Assembly (NCBI GenBank): GCA_017590115.1
Contig: JAGGNK010007559.1
Coordinates: forward strand, 3,928,020-3,992,019
Reading direction: 5' to 3'
Length of the DNA stretch: 64,000 bases
From: Montifringilla adamsi
Lineage: Eukaryota > Chordata > Aves > Passeriformes > Passeridae
This document shows positions 32,021 through 43,857 of this stretch, piece by piece. A model generated the notes under the pieces. It had not been told where the DNA came from, ran no database searches, and was given only the letters and a program-made list of their open reading frames with translations. How positions within the stretch are numbered: position 1 is the stretch's first letter; each line of letters starts with the position of its first letter. The translations under genes were made by a program, and so were the position numbers.

Positions 32021-35000
32021 CTAGGAGAACACAAACACAAAAAAAGTCTGTGTATGTCCCACCCGAAACCAGGACAGGATGTCTCATTCAAGATTGCATT
32101 TCTGCTCTGTTTTTGTGAAAGTTAATCACCATCAATTGTGGCTTTTGGGGTCTGGGATTTTTTTGGCTGCTTGGTAAAGGGAAGTCTGAAGTAAGAAGGA
32201 ACATAACATTTTTGACAGTTTACACTGTGTAAGAATCACATGGAGACTTTAAGGCCTTAAATACTAACCAAGTTTTTGCATGTTATTCATGCATGTTATG
32301 GCCTTTCCTTCTACCTCTTCTGTCCATTTCCTGGACCCAAGTGCTGTTTTTTAAGCACCTGACTCTGTCAGAAGAAGTGAGAAAATGTTTTCCCATGCTC
32401 TACGTGGCTAGACTGCTTCAAGCCCCGTTCAGCTCTCACCTCAGGCTCAGGGACATTTGGGAAGGTTGTTCTGAGGTAATGGTAGCGTGCTGCCCGAATA
32501 GCATTGAACCAGTCAACAATCTCCTGGGAAAACAGCAAACACAGACATAAAGATCAACAAGAAGAGTAAGGCATTTTGGAGAAGCAGTGCTCTTTCTCCT
32601 TCCTTGTGACCTCGTTGTAAAGAGGTGCTTTCTCCCCAAGGGGCAGAGAGAGTCAGTGATTTGTCCCAGACACCTGAAAAACACTGACCCTTGAAAATAA
32701 TTTAAGAATGCCCCTCCTGGGAGGTCCAAGCATGTCCATTCTCAGCATGGACAGTCACCCAAGTCTGTATACACAGGCTTTTTCAGTTGATTCAGTTATA
32801 GATTGTTTAAAAACCTCTGTACCTGGAAAGACACAAGAACTCTGGTGAAGAGAGAAACAGAAGTCTAACAATATCTATAGAGATACTTTTTAAAATTATC
32901 ATTGTTGGCTTGGAAATAATGTAGAACAATGCCAAGAATTTAACCATGAAATTGTGTAAAACCACGAGGCAGTTACCTTACAGAGATTTACATCATGTAC
33001 CACTTCAGACTGTCCAAAGGGTGAGGCTGAATGTATGCCGCAACAGAAAAGGAGCAGGATGCTACAGTTGGGAGTATCAAATTCTGCAACTTACTATATT
33101 CTATAAGTCTTAGTGATGCCAACTAAAATCAGATCTTGCACACAGTAACTCTCCCAAAATACAAATCTAACATCTAAGCATCTTGCTTCCTCCAGAATCT
33201 CCATTATATTCACCTTTCCACTTTCATGATAGACAAAAAGGTTTCTTGTTTGACCATCTGTGATGTATGTGATCTGCAGCCCATGACTGTGTCCTATTTT
33301 CTCCACCTGGAACATTGCATTCAGAGTCTCAACGCTGATAACGGCTTTTGGAACTTTGGACTGTGAAACGAAAAGCATCACTGTATTAAAGTGCTCTCAG
33401 GGAATGTATTGCAGGACAGATCACAGCGCACACCAGGGAAGGCATTGCAGGACAGACAGAGTTGTATGAGACCTAGACCCCTACTGAGAAGAAAGCAGAC
33501 TAAAATATCTGAATATTGCATATACCTGAAACATAAAGCCTTAACTACATGCAACACAAAACCACTTAGAAAGATACCTTCACAAATGCTGGCTCGCTAC
33601 TAAAGAGGGCTGGGTCTGCATTGCAAGGGATAGGTCTGTCTCCAGCCTCCCAGTCAGAGAGCAGCCAGCTACAGTCTCTCACAGAAAGGAGTCGTGTTGA
33701 GGACCCTGCTGCAGGAGTTGATGAGAGGATATTTTGGTAATGTAAGAGGTAACAACTGCCTGCAGACCACTTCTTTGTCTTGCTATTCAACTGCCAGTAC
33801 CCATTTCCTTTGTTCACTAAGAAAGAGGAGGTTGCAGGGCTCAGATAAGAAAAGATGAGAAAAATAACTAAATCCAAAATTGCCCAATATACCACATATG
33901 TTAAAGGAGAAACATGTGCACTCCTCTAAGCACAGGCTGGCCACAAAATTAGAAACAAAGCTACTTGTGCGGGGTTTTGCCCACAAAGAGCAAGGTCTGA
34001 GGGTGGGTGTTGACTTGCTACCTACAGCCAGCTCTGGCTGAAGAACTCACTTCTTTGCTGTAGTACTTCATCACCCCTTCCCTTGCTGACAGGAGAAACT
34101 GCCTCTTCTGGAACTGTCTGCGTCCCTTCCCAAGCTTCCAGAGGCATCCTTCACGGCTGCCTGCAGACCAGATAGAAAAGTGTCAGAGAAGTCCTGCACA
34201 AGGGCAGAACTATTTAGCTAAGGGTGATGTGGCACAGTTTCAAGTCTCTTCTCCATCTGAGAATTTTCCCCTCATGAAAAAATAAGTGGAAGAAATAGAG
34301 AACTGTAAGATCTGAATACACTCTTGCACTTGTGTAAGTGCCTTTTCTTAGGAGTTTCTTCTCAAAGGTAGACTCAAAGCAGTGACTGCACATCCAGCAG
34401 TTCAAATATGACACGTCAACCTTAGACACCTCCAAAGCTGTCAACAGAATATTGTGCTGTTGGCTGAGACCTCCCTGACAATCTTTTTACCTGCAGAACA
34501 GGGATCGTGGCAGACTCCAGTGTCAAGAAATTGCCCACGCTCATATTTAGCTCTAATCCACTGCTGTCTTAAAACCCTGAAAGAGGAAAACATGGATAAA
34601 GCTGACCTGTCTCTACTCTAGTTTCAGCAGCCAGCCAGGGAGACATGAAAGGGAAACAAATGTAAAGGTCTGCAGCAGTGAATGCACCACCAACTTACAT
34701 GCAGTCATGGGACTTGGGGATGTAATAGTACGGAGGGACCTTTGCCTCATATTTAGCTTTGGCCCAGAGATTGCCATGATTCCTCATAAACTGAAATACA
34801 AAATAAATCACAGTTAGGTGTGCCACTGCAAATCAACACCATGTCATAAACATAGAATGAGACTTGTATCAAATGGAGTGCTGCACTTTTTTCTGAGTCT
34901 TGCCATAACTCTCAATGTGTATTTACATACATTTATCAATACCCTTTGGCATTATAGTTTACTGTTTTTAGGCAGATGCACCTTTTTCAGTATTTACAGT

Positions 35001-36719
35001 TCTGAACCATGTGTGAAGAATACAAAACTGTGGTTGTTGATGAAAAGAACAAAAGAAAATTAGGAGAAAATTTATATATGATCTCCCCATTCCTTCATCT
35101 CCTCCCAGATATTAACTGTGATTGTATTATTAACACAATTCAACTGAACGATGAGAGGCTGAACCAAAATTTAAGAAGAGTATGTTGTTTTCTTAATTGA
35201 ACATACTACCCGGAAATATTTGTGGGTTTCTAAGCCACAGGGAGAAGTTACTGTGTATACAAAAATACACACCACAGACTGTTAAGAACATGGTCACCTA
35301 TCAGTGTAACTTGATTGAGGAGGTCATAAAAATCCCCCTAAAGTAACCCATGCAGTTAACTTGGCTCTGTTGCACTGTCCATGGTGGATGGCACAGAAAT
35401 TACATGGCAGAGAAAAGGTTATGAAATGTGGAGAATTACTGCTTTTTCCTCTATACCTCTATTAAATTGCTCTCCCAGAAGTCAAGCCGAAGGGATTTGA
35501 CTCTGCTGATTTCAGGAAGATTGCGATGAATTCCAGAGCAATTCAAACAAATGAATATTCCAAGTTTGTAAGAAGCCCACTCTGGATCTAGATAAAAACA
35601 CGAAGAATCAATTAATACACAGGAAAGGGCACAGCCACTGGCTGTGAAAACCCACATCTGATGCACAGCCCAGGCTTCACACCTACTAAATTCCTCGAAT
35701 CCCCCCACTGTTTATGGTTGTCACTTCATTGTGTTCAGGGGAGCAATACCTGCTTTCCACAGCGAACGATGCGGCCCCTGCGTTTGTACATGCTTTAACT
35801 GCCTCTTTGCTTTAAAATTAATGTGACTGTGCACGCAGGTGAGTGATGATGGAAAAGCTCAGCTTTCAGTTCTGCATGAAAAGTTGCTGTTGCTGAATTA
35901 ACAATGGAAGGAAGGAGCCGACAGCGCGCACTATCGAGAGTACAACGGAGTACAGCCACCCACAGCGCGGACTCTGTCCGCTGTCCGCGAAGGCTCCTGC
36001 TCCTGCCTGCTGCCACATCCCCTGGAGCAGCTGTGACAGGTGCATCCGTATAGGCACTGAGTGTTCTGGCAAGACCACTTCCCTGGCTTGCGCCACCGCC
36101 CACTTCTCCCTATCACACCGAACAGAAGTAACTGGGCGCCTTCTCCAGCTCCCGCCCGACCCACCCGAGCGGCCACTGGCGCCAGCGCGGCGCGGGGGCT
36201 CCGCCGGGTTTTCGCTGCTTTTCTCTGCCCCAACCCTTGCGCAGAGACATTCCCCGAGCTGAAAATCCACCCCACGCACCCTCCTCCTCCTGCAGCCTCA
36301 TGCCCTGTCCACAAATAACCCCGGGAAGCGCCTGGTGCTGAGGTCGTTTCCTGTCGCCTGCTGCGGTCCCCTGGCCCCGCGGAGCTCCCCGAGAGCCGTG
36401 TCCCGGAGCGGGCAGCGCCGCGGGACCGGCCCGCGGCCGCCCTGCGGAACACGGAGCGAGAGGCGCGGCCGGTCCCCCGCACGGACCGAGCGGACACAGC
36501 TGCGGAGCGGGACGGCCAGCGCCCACACGGCGCCACAGCCGAGGGGCGGCCGGCCCCTCGTCACGGCCGCTGTCCGCTCGGAAGCGGGACCGCGGGCCCA
36601 GGGGCGCTGCCCGGCGGAGCCGCCTCACCTGGGTCCCCGCAGTCGGCGCAGCGATCGTTACCGGTCCCGGCCGCCCTCTGCAGCTCCAGCAGCAGCGCCT
36701 TGTTGTGGTCGTAGTCCAT
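29854..36719 (-). CDS. ADAP2: ADAP2 (centaurin-alpha 2), Arf6 GTPase-activating protein
   Basis: ADAP2 binds PIP3/PIP2 through two PH domains and stimulates GTP hydrolysis on Arf6 at the plasma membrane. In mammals it is interferon-inducible and reported to limit virus entry (family knowledge). Ten exons: 36629-36719, 35457-35587, 34699-34790, 34491-34576, 34051-34160, 33214-33360, 32440-32523, 31958-32020, 30659-30736, 29854-30063. They join in frame to 363 residues (human 381) from MDYDHNKALLLEL to ...ALNGVITQL. All introns are GT-AG. The protein is clearly ADAP2-like rather than ADAP1: the WASYKLGIFICLNCSGIHRN, KAVISVETLNA and GYMEKTGPK strings match the human paralogue. Its position between RNF135 and ATAD5 on the same strand is conserved with human 17q11.2. 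Confidence 0.95.
32440..34160 (-). CDS. ADAP2: ADAP2 exons 5-7: first PH domain
   Basis: These exons encode about residues 134-247. The PH core starts SREGCLWKLGKGRRQFQKRQF and ends EIVDWFNAIRAARYHYL, the typical C-terminal PH helix with its tryptophan. Lys/Arg residues in the beta1-beta2 loop (KLGKGRRQFQKR) fit phosphoinositide binding. All three exons are in frame. Confidence 0.92.
34491..36719 (-). CDS. ADAP2: ADAP2 exons 1-4: ArfGAP zinc-finger domain
   Basis: These exons encode residues 1-133. The zinc site CX2CX16CX2C is complete (C24, C27, C44, C47), and the conserved arginine of the CxGxHR motif is R52, so catalytic activity should be retained. Exon 1 ends in phase 1 after ...CADCGDP, and exon 2 restores DPEWASYK. 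Confidence 0.93.
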
Positions 36720-37130
36720 CGCCCCCGGTGCTCGGCCGGTGTCTGCGGGAGGCTCGGCCCAGCCGGCAAATGAGGAACCAGAGCGGCCCCGGCGCCCGGG
36801 ACGCCCCGTCCCCTCCCGTGTCCCCGGGCGCCTCCTCCTGCAGGCGGTTCGGGGCGCCCGCCCCCCGGCCCGGCCCGGCGGCACCCGCCCAGCGTTCCTG
36901 TCCTGGCCCGGTCCCGGCAGCTTTCCCGCAACGAGCGGGAAGTCCTGCGCTGACAGTTCATTACTAAGGGGCCTGTGTCCAGGGGGGCTCGTCCGCGCAC
37001 CTCCAGGTTTGCCTCAGCCCCAGCTTTCTCTAAAAGTAAGTTTACAAAGCTTGCCGGGAAACAGAACGGCAGTGGCGCTCCAAACATCGACCGAAACAGC
37101 ACCGCTACTGCCGGGCAGGTGAGTCCCGCT
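36720..37130 (-). promoter_or_regulatory. ADAP2: ADAP2 CpG-island promoter
   Basis: GC- and CpG-rich sequence extends from about 36100 (intron 1) across exon 1 to about 37020-37130, with several GC boxes and no TATA box. Long open frames on both strands within it are compositional. Confidence 0.65.
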
Positions 37131-39340
37131 CTGCAAACGCAGCTCTGCCCCACTGAGTGCTCAGCACAGGCTCTGAGGGAGCTCGGTGACATCAAGCAAT
37201 GCCAGAAAAACTCTGCCCACGTAGCTCAACACAGAGACAATACAGCATTTCAACCCTACTGAAAATGTTCCTCTTCCATGATAAAGCAAATGCCAAGAAG
37301 TCGTGCCTTAATATTCTGTTTATCTAAGGCAAGAGAAAAGACAAAGAGAAAAATCCGAGTCAAAGATTTTCAAGAAGGTTAATTAGTTCAGAAAAAGACT
37401 TGAGGTATTCAAATATTTTTCTAGTTTTGGGTTAAATTTAATTTCCATTGCTATAGTGCAGTAGTATACACAATGCTTCTTTACTAAAGTTTATCTACAA
37501 TCTGGTAAAAACGCTGTAATTTTGTAGATGACTAAACACTACAGTAGACATGTATTGGCAGTTCCAAATACTGAAACCCTTTTTCCATCTTCTAGGTACT
37601 AAATAATATTATGCCTTTTATTTATTTGTAACTATTGTGAAGTTATGAAATGCTCAACAGCAGAATATCTGAAAAAGTTGTTCAGCTACTTACATAAGAA
37701 TCTCTTTTCAGCATTCCCCCTTTAGGAACTGTTGCATACTGGAATGTAAATGTGGATTTAATTTTCCCCAGGTAATCTTGCAAGCCATACACCAAAGTTT
37801 TTTGCTAGCTTAATTTTTGTAGTTTCCTTACAACTCCTGTGGAATAAAAGGAACATTTATATGGCATTTGGGGAGTGGTTATTTATATATATATTTCACA
37901 AAAACTTGAGATAATCTTGCTCTTGAAGGGGTCCTTCCCTCCTCCAACTTCTATTCTGCAGTAGCATTAACACAGTCTAAGCCTTTGGCTCATTCTTGCA
38001 ACCCTAACTGCTTTTTTCTATATTATTCATGGGATGGTAGAATATCATCCTAATTTACATTCTGGAAAGCAATGTTGGAATGACAGTAAAGACAAAAAAA
38101 AGCTTGAAACTTGGTTGAGATTTCCCCAAGAAGAACAAGGTTGTTGGTTTTGGTTTTAAGTTGCTGTATACCTACTAATAACTGCTGAATGGCAGAGAGT
38201 CATTGTGAAACTCCAGGGTTGTTTTTACTTCTGATTTCAAGACAGAAGTTAGCTGGAGGGGCAGTACATAAAGGACTAACCAGGGCCCAAACTATTGCAG
38301 GAAAATATTTTGCATCAAAAGCAGGTGAATTTCACAGTACTGGAACAGAGCTTTGTGAAGCATTTCCTTCTAAGCAGAGTTAGTCAAAACCAGCCTCAGG
38401 TCCCCCTTCCTCAAGCCCATCCCTCCTGGAAACTTGCTTTATTCTAGAATACAGTAGATGCTCATACCTGATGCACAAAAATCCCAAGGTGCTAATTTAT
38501 CAGAACTCAAATCATCACACACAGATTATCTTTCATTCAGAGTAGCTTGAGGTGATTTCATGTGGTAAATATCTGATCAAGAAGGGAAATACTTGAATTC
38601 CACCTTACCTTGTGGACACCACAGCAGATTCTGTAAACGACTTCTTAAGGCAGTTATTAAAACCAGAGAGCTGACTTCAAAAGAAGGTAAAATTGTCTCT
38701 CACTGCTTTCTAATGTGGGTCTTTCAAATTATCCCTGAATTTCCTAAAATACTACTACTTTATAGGACTTGTTTCTGGTTTATGGAGGTCCTCACTGTAA
38801 TCTAGTTAGATTGATAGTGCCCTTAGAAAGCAGTGAACAGATACACTTTTACTTTATAATTTTAAAAAAATTAAAAATGTGTATTTATTTTTACAAATCA
38901 TATAGGAGAAGCATACACTGTTGATACAAAAAAACCAAGCCATGGAGATTTTAACAGCCACCACTATTTTTTTTTCATCATTTTGGACTATGGAAAGAGT
39001 AAACCATAAAAATTATATACAGTGCAGAAGCTTAAAATAACTTACTGTTTCCATAAATATTTCTAATTCCTGAACATCTTTAACACATGAAAAATGTAAG
39101 ATAAGACCAGAACTAGGAAATGGCCTTCCTTATTTTTACAGAGACACTGAGGTAAGTGGAGCACCACTGCATGGCAGCAGTCTGACTCAGCTTGAGGAAC
39201 AGGAACAGTCCAACTGCAAAGAAAAGGCAGAAAAGTACATGGCTGAACTAATTCCAGTTTTAAAATCCTTTAAAAATATGTTTCAGGAGTTTTACCTTTC
39301 ATGCAACAGAAACATTGAGATTGTAGCAAAGTCTCACAAA
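37131..39340. other. ADAP2-ATAD5 intergenic region, no gene seen
   Basis: The sequence is AT-rich with only short open frames (up to 70 codons), none resembling a known protein. In human this interval carries TEFM, a mitochondrial transcription elongation factor. I see no stretch resembling it here on either strand. Confidence 0.6.
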
Positions 39341-40137
39341 TTTATTGTTGTATAAAAATGGATTCAATACAAATAATCAGGCTGAAGTCTTGTCAAATAC
39401 AAAAGAAGAAGCTTAAGAATAGAACACAATATACAAGACTAGAAGTAGTTAAATATTCCTGTGTCCAAAGTAACGCCGGGATAATTGTTATTTACAAAAT
39501 CTTGCCTAAATCTCTTGAGACCATGTTGAGCTACAGTAATAATTTCTCTACCTTTTTAGGAGATTAACACGCAGCTCTGACAGCTGTAAACAATGAAAGG
39601 AACGTATACAAATATATGTACATTGAGGCATAGTGCTTTGTAAGGACTTTGTTCCCTGTGTCAAAGTGAAGAGCTGGTTTTAGTAATTGGAGGACTTTTT
39701 GCATCCCCTCTGTGCCCCCTCCCACCTGGAGTTATTTATCACTTTAACTGCAAATTCAGAAACAAACTTGTTTGAACAAAACAGTCTCCTCAGAAAACAG
39801 CAACTTTGCTGTGGAAGTTGTGACAGTTGGTTGTTACAAAAGGACTTCTTGCTATGTGATCCACAAATTAGAGAGAAAGAGAGCAGTAAGTCCCCACGGA
39901 ATAGTTTGTGCATTTAATATTATGAATGCCCTTACTGGACAAGCACCAAACAAACCCACATTTCAGCTGTGAAGAGCAGTATAATGACAATAGATATATA
40001 CATTATTTTAAATAATTATAAAAATTTAATATACAAATGGCTCTGAATATACAATAATGTGGTAATTAAAAAAAACCCAAACAAACTATGGTGAGAATAC
40101 CACCATTAGGCACAAAGTATTTCTGGTGTTGGCAATT
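39341..40137 (-). terminator. ATAD5: ATAD5 probable 3' UTR and polyadenylation signal
   Basis: AT-rich sequence follows the ATAD5 stop codon (40138-40140). A minus-strand AATAAA hexamer at 39341-39346 would give an 800-nt 3' UTR. It is the best candidate by position, but several other A-rich hexamers exist, so the end is tentative. Confidence 0.45.
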
Positions 40138-43100
40138 TTAAGGGAAGTCCAAAGACAGACCATTTATCGTTTGTCTGGGTATTTCAAGATGAATCCCTTC
40201 AAGATAATGCAAGAACCTATTAAAAAAAAAAAAGGAAAAAAAGATTGTTAAGGGAACAAAGTTATTTCCAACTATAAGGCAACACTTTTATTATTTTGAA
40301 AGACAAATGTCCACCTTCCTTGCCTAGAATTATTTGACAAAATATTTTATTAAAATCCTTAACTACCTTCTATAATGTAGAAATGTAGCAAGATTTAGGA
40401 AAATCCAAACTCACCTTCTTTTAGTCTTCTCTTGCTCTTTAAGCTTCTCAGACCTACAGATACTGCGGAGAGTGGGGAGGTATTCAAGGGTACTGGCTTG
40501 CTTATTGCCCAGGTTTAAAGGACTTCTGGAAAATACAGTTTTGATGACAGCCAGCCTCTTCTGTGCTTTTTTGTGAGTGCTAAAACAGAGAATGAAGCTT
40601 TATTGTTTCTTATTCAAGAATGTGCAGTGATGATTTTATTTCTTTAGGATCAAAGCTACTGGTTTAAAACTCCATTAAATCGATATCCAGAAGTGCATCC
40701 CAAAGGATCAGATGTCTGCAGCTTCTAATTGTATGCTGCTTACACAGCATCACAAAGCTGCACCTGGACAGAAACATCAGGACCAGCAGTTTGTTTGGCC
40801 AAAGCTCTCATCTTAATTAGGAGTCTGATCTGGTGAGCTCTTCAGTCTAGATACGGATGTGAGGTTCAGTACAACCACAACGGAAAGCATCTGTGGTCTT
40901 CAAAAAGAAAAAGCATTATGCAATTGGTATTTGCCAGAATTTTAGTGTCAGGTCCAGTGTCTAACCCATGACATAAACCTGGTCACAGGATGCAGTCAGA
41001 TCCATTCTGCCATTGCTCCTCTGGGTGCTGATTTACAGAAGAAAGGCTCTAAGCCATTTTCCTGTTCAGACCCCTGAATGGGCTTTAAGTACCCATTGTG
41101 CCAATTTTACCTATGATGACTCGTTTATGTTAAAAACAATGTTTCATGCCAACACTTGGTAGTATTCTTTGGTCTTTTACACTGTATTAAAGGCTATTCT
41201 TTGTTATCGTAAGTTACTACAAAGAATTTACTTTGGATTTTGTTAGGTCTTCATCAAGCAACACCTACCAACACACTTAACATGCATTCAGTATGAGCAG
41301 GTGACAAATTTGCATGTTTGGTAGTTGCAGAATCCCATCTGTCTTGAAAAAACTATTCCTTTAGGGTTCTGTTATTCTTTTGGGGGTGGTGGTGCTGTTT
41401 GTCCATTTTTAAAATAACTAGACTAAGGCCACCATTCCTTAAAAACATTAGTCAGGCTGTTCAAGAAAAGTAACTTTTTGCAGATTGACAAGAAGTTAAT
41501 TTAAGGTTGTAAAAGCAAAATGAACAATATATTGCAGTGTTTAGAGGCACACTGACAACAGTCATAGTGGTGTGAATGTGCATACATCAAATCTGAAACA
41601 GTCCTACACCCTGTGAAATGCTCTTCTTGACAAATTGCATTACACTCCAGAAATATTAACAAAGTCTTACCTTGAATCAGCTGCCTGACTGAAGGATATG
41701 CAATTCCTTGTGTTTGAGACAGGCAGAGTAAGTCCCTTCAGCTGATCACTTTCAGGTGTTTTACTTGTAGTTGAAAAGGATTCCAAATTTTGTGAAATAT
41801 TAACAGAACTTTTAGTGAAGCTGAGTGCTTCAATAGCTGCCTTTATTTCACTACAGCTCTGGGAACTCCACCAATCAGTATTTTCTATACTGAACTCATC
41901 ACAAAGACCATTTCTGATTTTGGCATTTGTCCAATGAAATTCCTCACTTTTAGAAAACTCCAGTGGTTCCCTGGTGTTACTGTCTACACAGCAATCCAGG
42001 AAGGACATGTTTTCCACAAACTCAGTCAGTGACTTTAGACACTGAAAAACAACTGCAGACCTCCTTTCGTTTACTGAGGTTTTAGTTTTAACTTCTTTTT
42101 GTTCTTTATGCACCAACAATTTTGATTCCTTTTTATTCATTTCAACACATGATTTAGGACTGTCTGATGGCAAAGTTATGAATTCAGCTGAATAGTTCAG
42201 CTCAGAATCAAATAAGTCACTATCATCCAATATCTCAAGCATTTTCTGAGCCTTTGCCTTTTTAGACCTTTTTCCGGGGCTACTCTTCCTAGAGCAAGAA
42301 CTCTTAGTAGATCTGTCTTTTGAAGAAACTATAGTAGTCCTTTCAAGTATAGACTTTGAGGTTTCAGACTGGTTTGACAGAACTTGCACTGGTAAGGGAA
42401 GAATAAGTTCAAGATTACTGTATACAAAATCCACATGCTTCATCTGGAATTCTGTGAGAAGCTGCATCAATTTATTCCATTCCTCCATAGTTGTGATTTT
42501 GTGCTGTAAAATAATAATATGAAAGCTTTATCAACATATTAAAATTAATTTCTTTTAAATAAAAATGTTAATATAGAAAATCCCACACTCCTGGCTTTGT
42601 GCTTATGAAGTGAGGGACTATTTTGCTTGTGAGAGACCACCCCAATTCAGATTGTACTTAATAACCACAGAATTCTCTAATTTCTACAACAAACCTTTTC
42701 AGAGATTGGCTTCTGAGATTATGTTATTCCTGGTGATAGTTACACTCAATTGTCTGGCAATCATTCAAAGTATTACCAAGTCAGCTACAAAAATACCTTG
42801 AGAAATGTAAACAAATCTTCTGAAGGCAACAGGATGTTCTTAAGGCCAAGCAACATCTCTACACAGCCTGTATTACATTTTGGAAACTCCTGACGACGTG
42901 AATCATCAGCTTGAGAAAAATCCACCTTGGAATCCTTAGACTTTGCAGGATGAATGACATTATCTGCCTTCCTTGTCTCTTCTTCTCCTGCACAGAGATA
43001 ACAGGCTTTACTTGAAAGGGAACAACTGCATCGTGAACTTGATTTTCCACCTCTTTGCCTCAATTCCTGTCACAAAGGATGCTGTAACTGTCACCTCTTG

Positions 43101-43857
43101 CTGTGGTGCTGGAGGAACAGAGCAGCTGAAATGAGACATCCCCATGCCCACATCACTGCTGTCAGTGTTACCAACCTGCTCTCCTGCTTCCCAAGTAACC
43201 TTTGAAGGAGGCTGTGTCTCACTTGTCTCTCCCTGTCACTCCCTCACACCCCTAAACTCTTCCTGAATCCTTGGGGATGAAGTTCCTACCCCTGCCTGCT
43301 TGCCAGCTGTCCCACTTTTACCCCTTTTGCAGCTTCTTCTAGGTGAATTGCCTATCAGCCATATGGATAAAGAACTGCAAACTCTGAGGAAAATTACTAC
43401 TGGTTCCCTTCTTTGCCTAGTTTTACTACCCACAACATGAAAGGGAGATAGTAAGTATCGTAATGACAGGCAATAAAACCCTCAAAATTAAGTTCCTTAT
43501 GCATTAATACAAGGCTTGGAAGTAGCTAAAAACAGCAGAAGCATCCCCCCTCCCCCCACATTTAGGAGTCTTACAAGAAGTTACCATTTATTCACACATG
43601 TCTAAGAATGCTTTGATTTAGTCAAATTCATATGAATAGATGGATATTTTTAAAAGATTAAATTAAATCAACATACCATGAGGTGCCAAACACTTCTCTT
43701 TCAAGCATCCACCTCCACTTCTAACCCAGAACTGTAAGTACAGGACACTTTGTCTGATATCACAGTTATTTGTGGTCAGGAGAGCAGCCAAGTCTTCCAC
43801 ATCTGTCCGTAGGTTCTCAGCCAGGCACAGAGCTTGGAGGTAGCTCACAGAGTTTAT
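40138..43857 (-). CDS. ATAD5: ATAD5 exons 19-23: C-terminal region
   Basis: Exons: 43677-43857, 42797-42987, 41671-42503, 40415-40579, 40138-40216. They encode about residues 1343-1824. Conserved islands: LRTDVEDLAALLTTNNCDIR, QSVLYLQFWVRSGGG, GLKNILLPSEDLFTFL, FVYSNLELILPLP, LDDSDLFDSEL, MSFLDCC, EYLPTLRSICRSEKLKEQ and FLHYLEGIHLEIP. The lid and C-terminal helical collar of the clamp loader are expected here (family knowledge). The stop follows ...LSLDFP, as in the human ...LAADFP end. Exon 20 uses the acceptor at 42989-42988; an upstream extension of its open frame is intronic by phase. Confidence 0.93.

Noticed and set aside
36113..37195. 360-codon minus-strand open frame over ADAP2 exon 1
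   Set aside because: It is in a different frame from the ADAP2 start, is extremely Arg/Gly/Ala/Pro-rich, and lies in a CpG island, so it is compositional.
37131..39340. Search for a CRISPR-like array, tRNA, rRNA or known microRNA hairpin here and elsewhere in the window
   Set aside because: None was seen. The repeats present are microsatellites, small tandem duplications and CR1 fragments.
42988..43063. Upstream extension of ATAD5 exon 20 open frame
   Set aside because: Only the acceptor at 42989-42988 gives the correct phase from exon 19 and a pyrimidine-rich tract precedes it, so the extension is intron.
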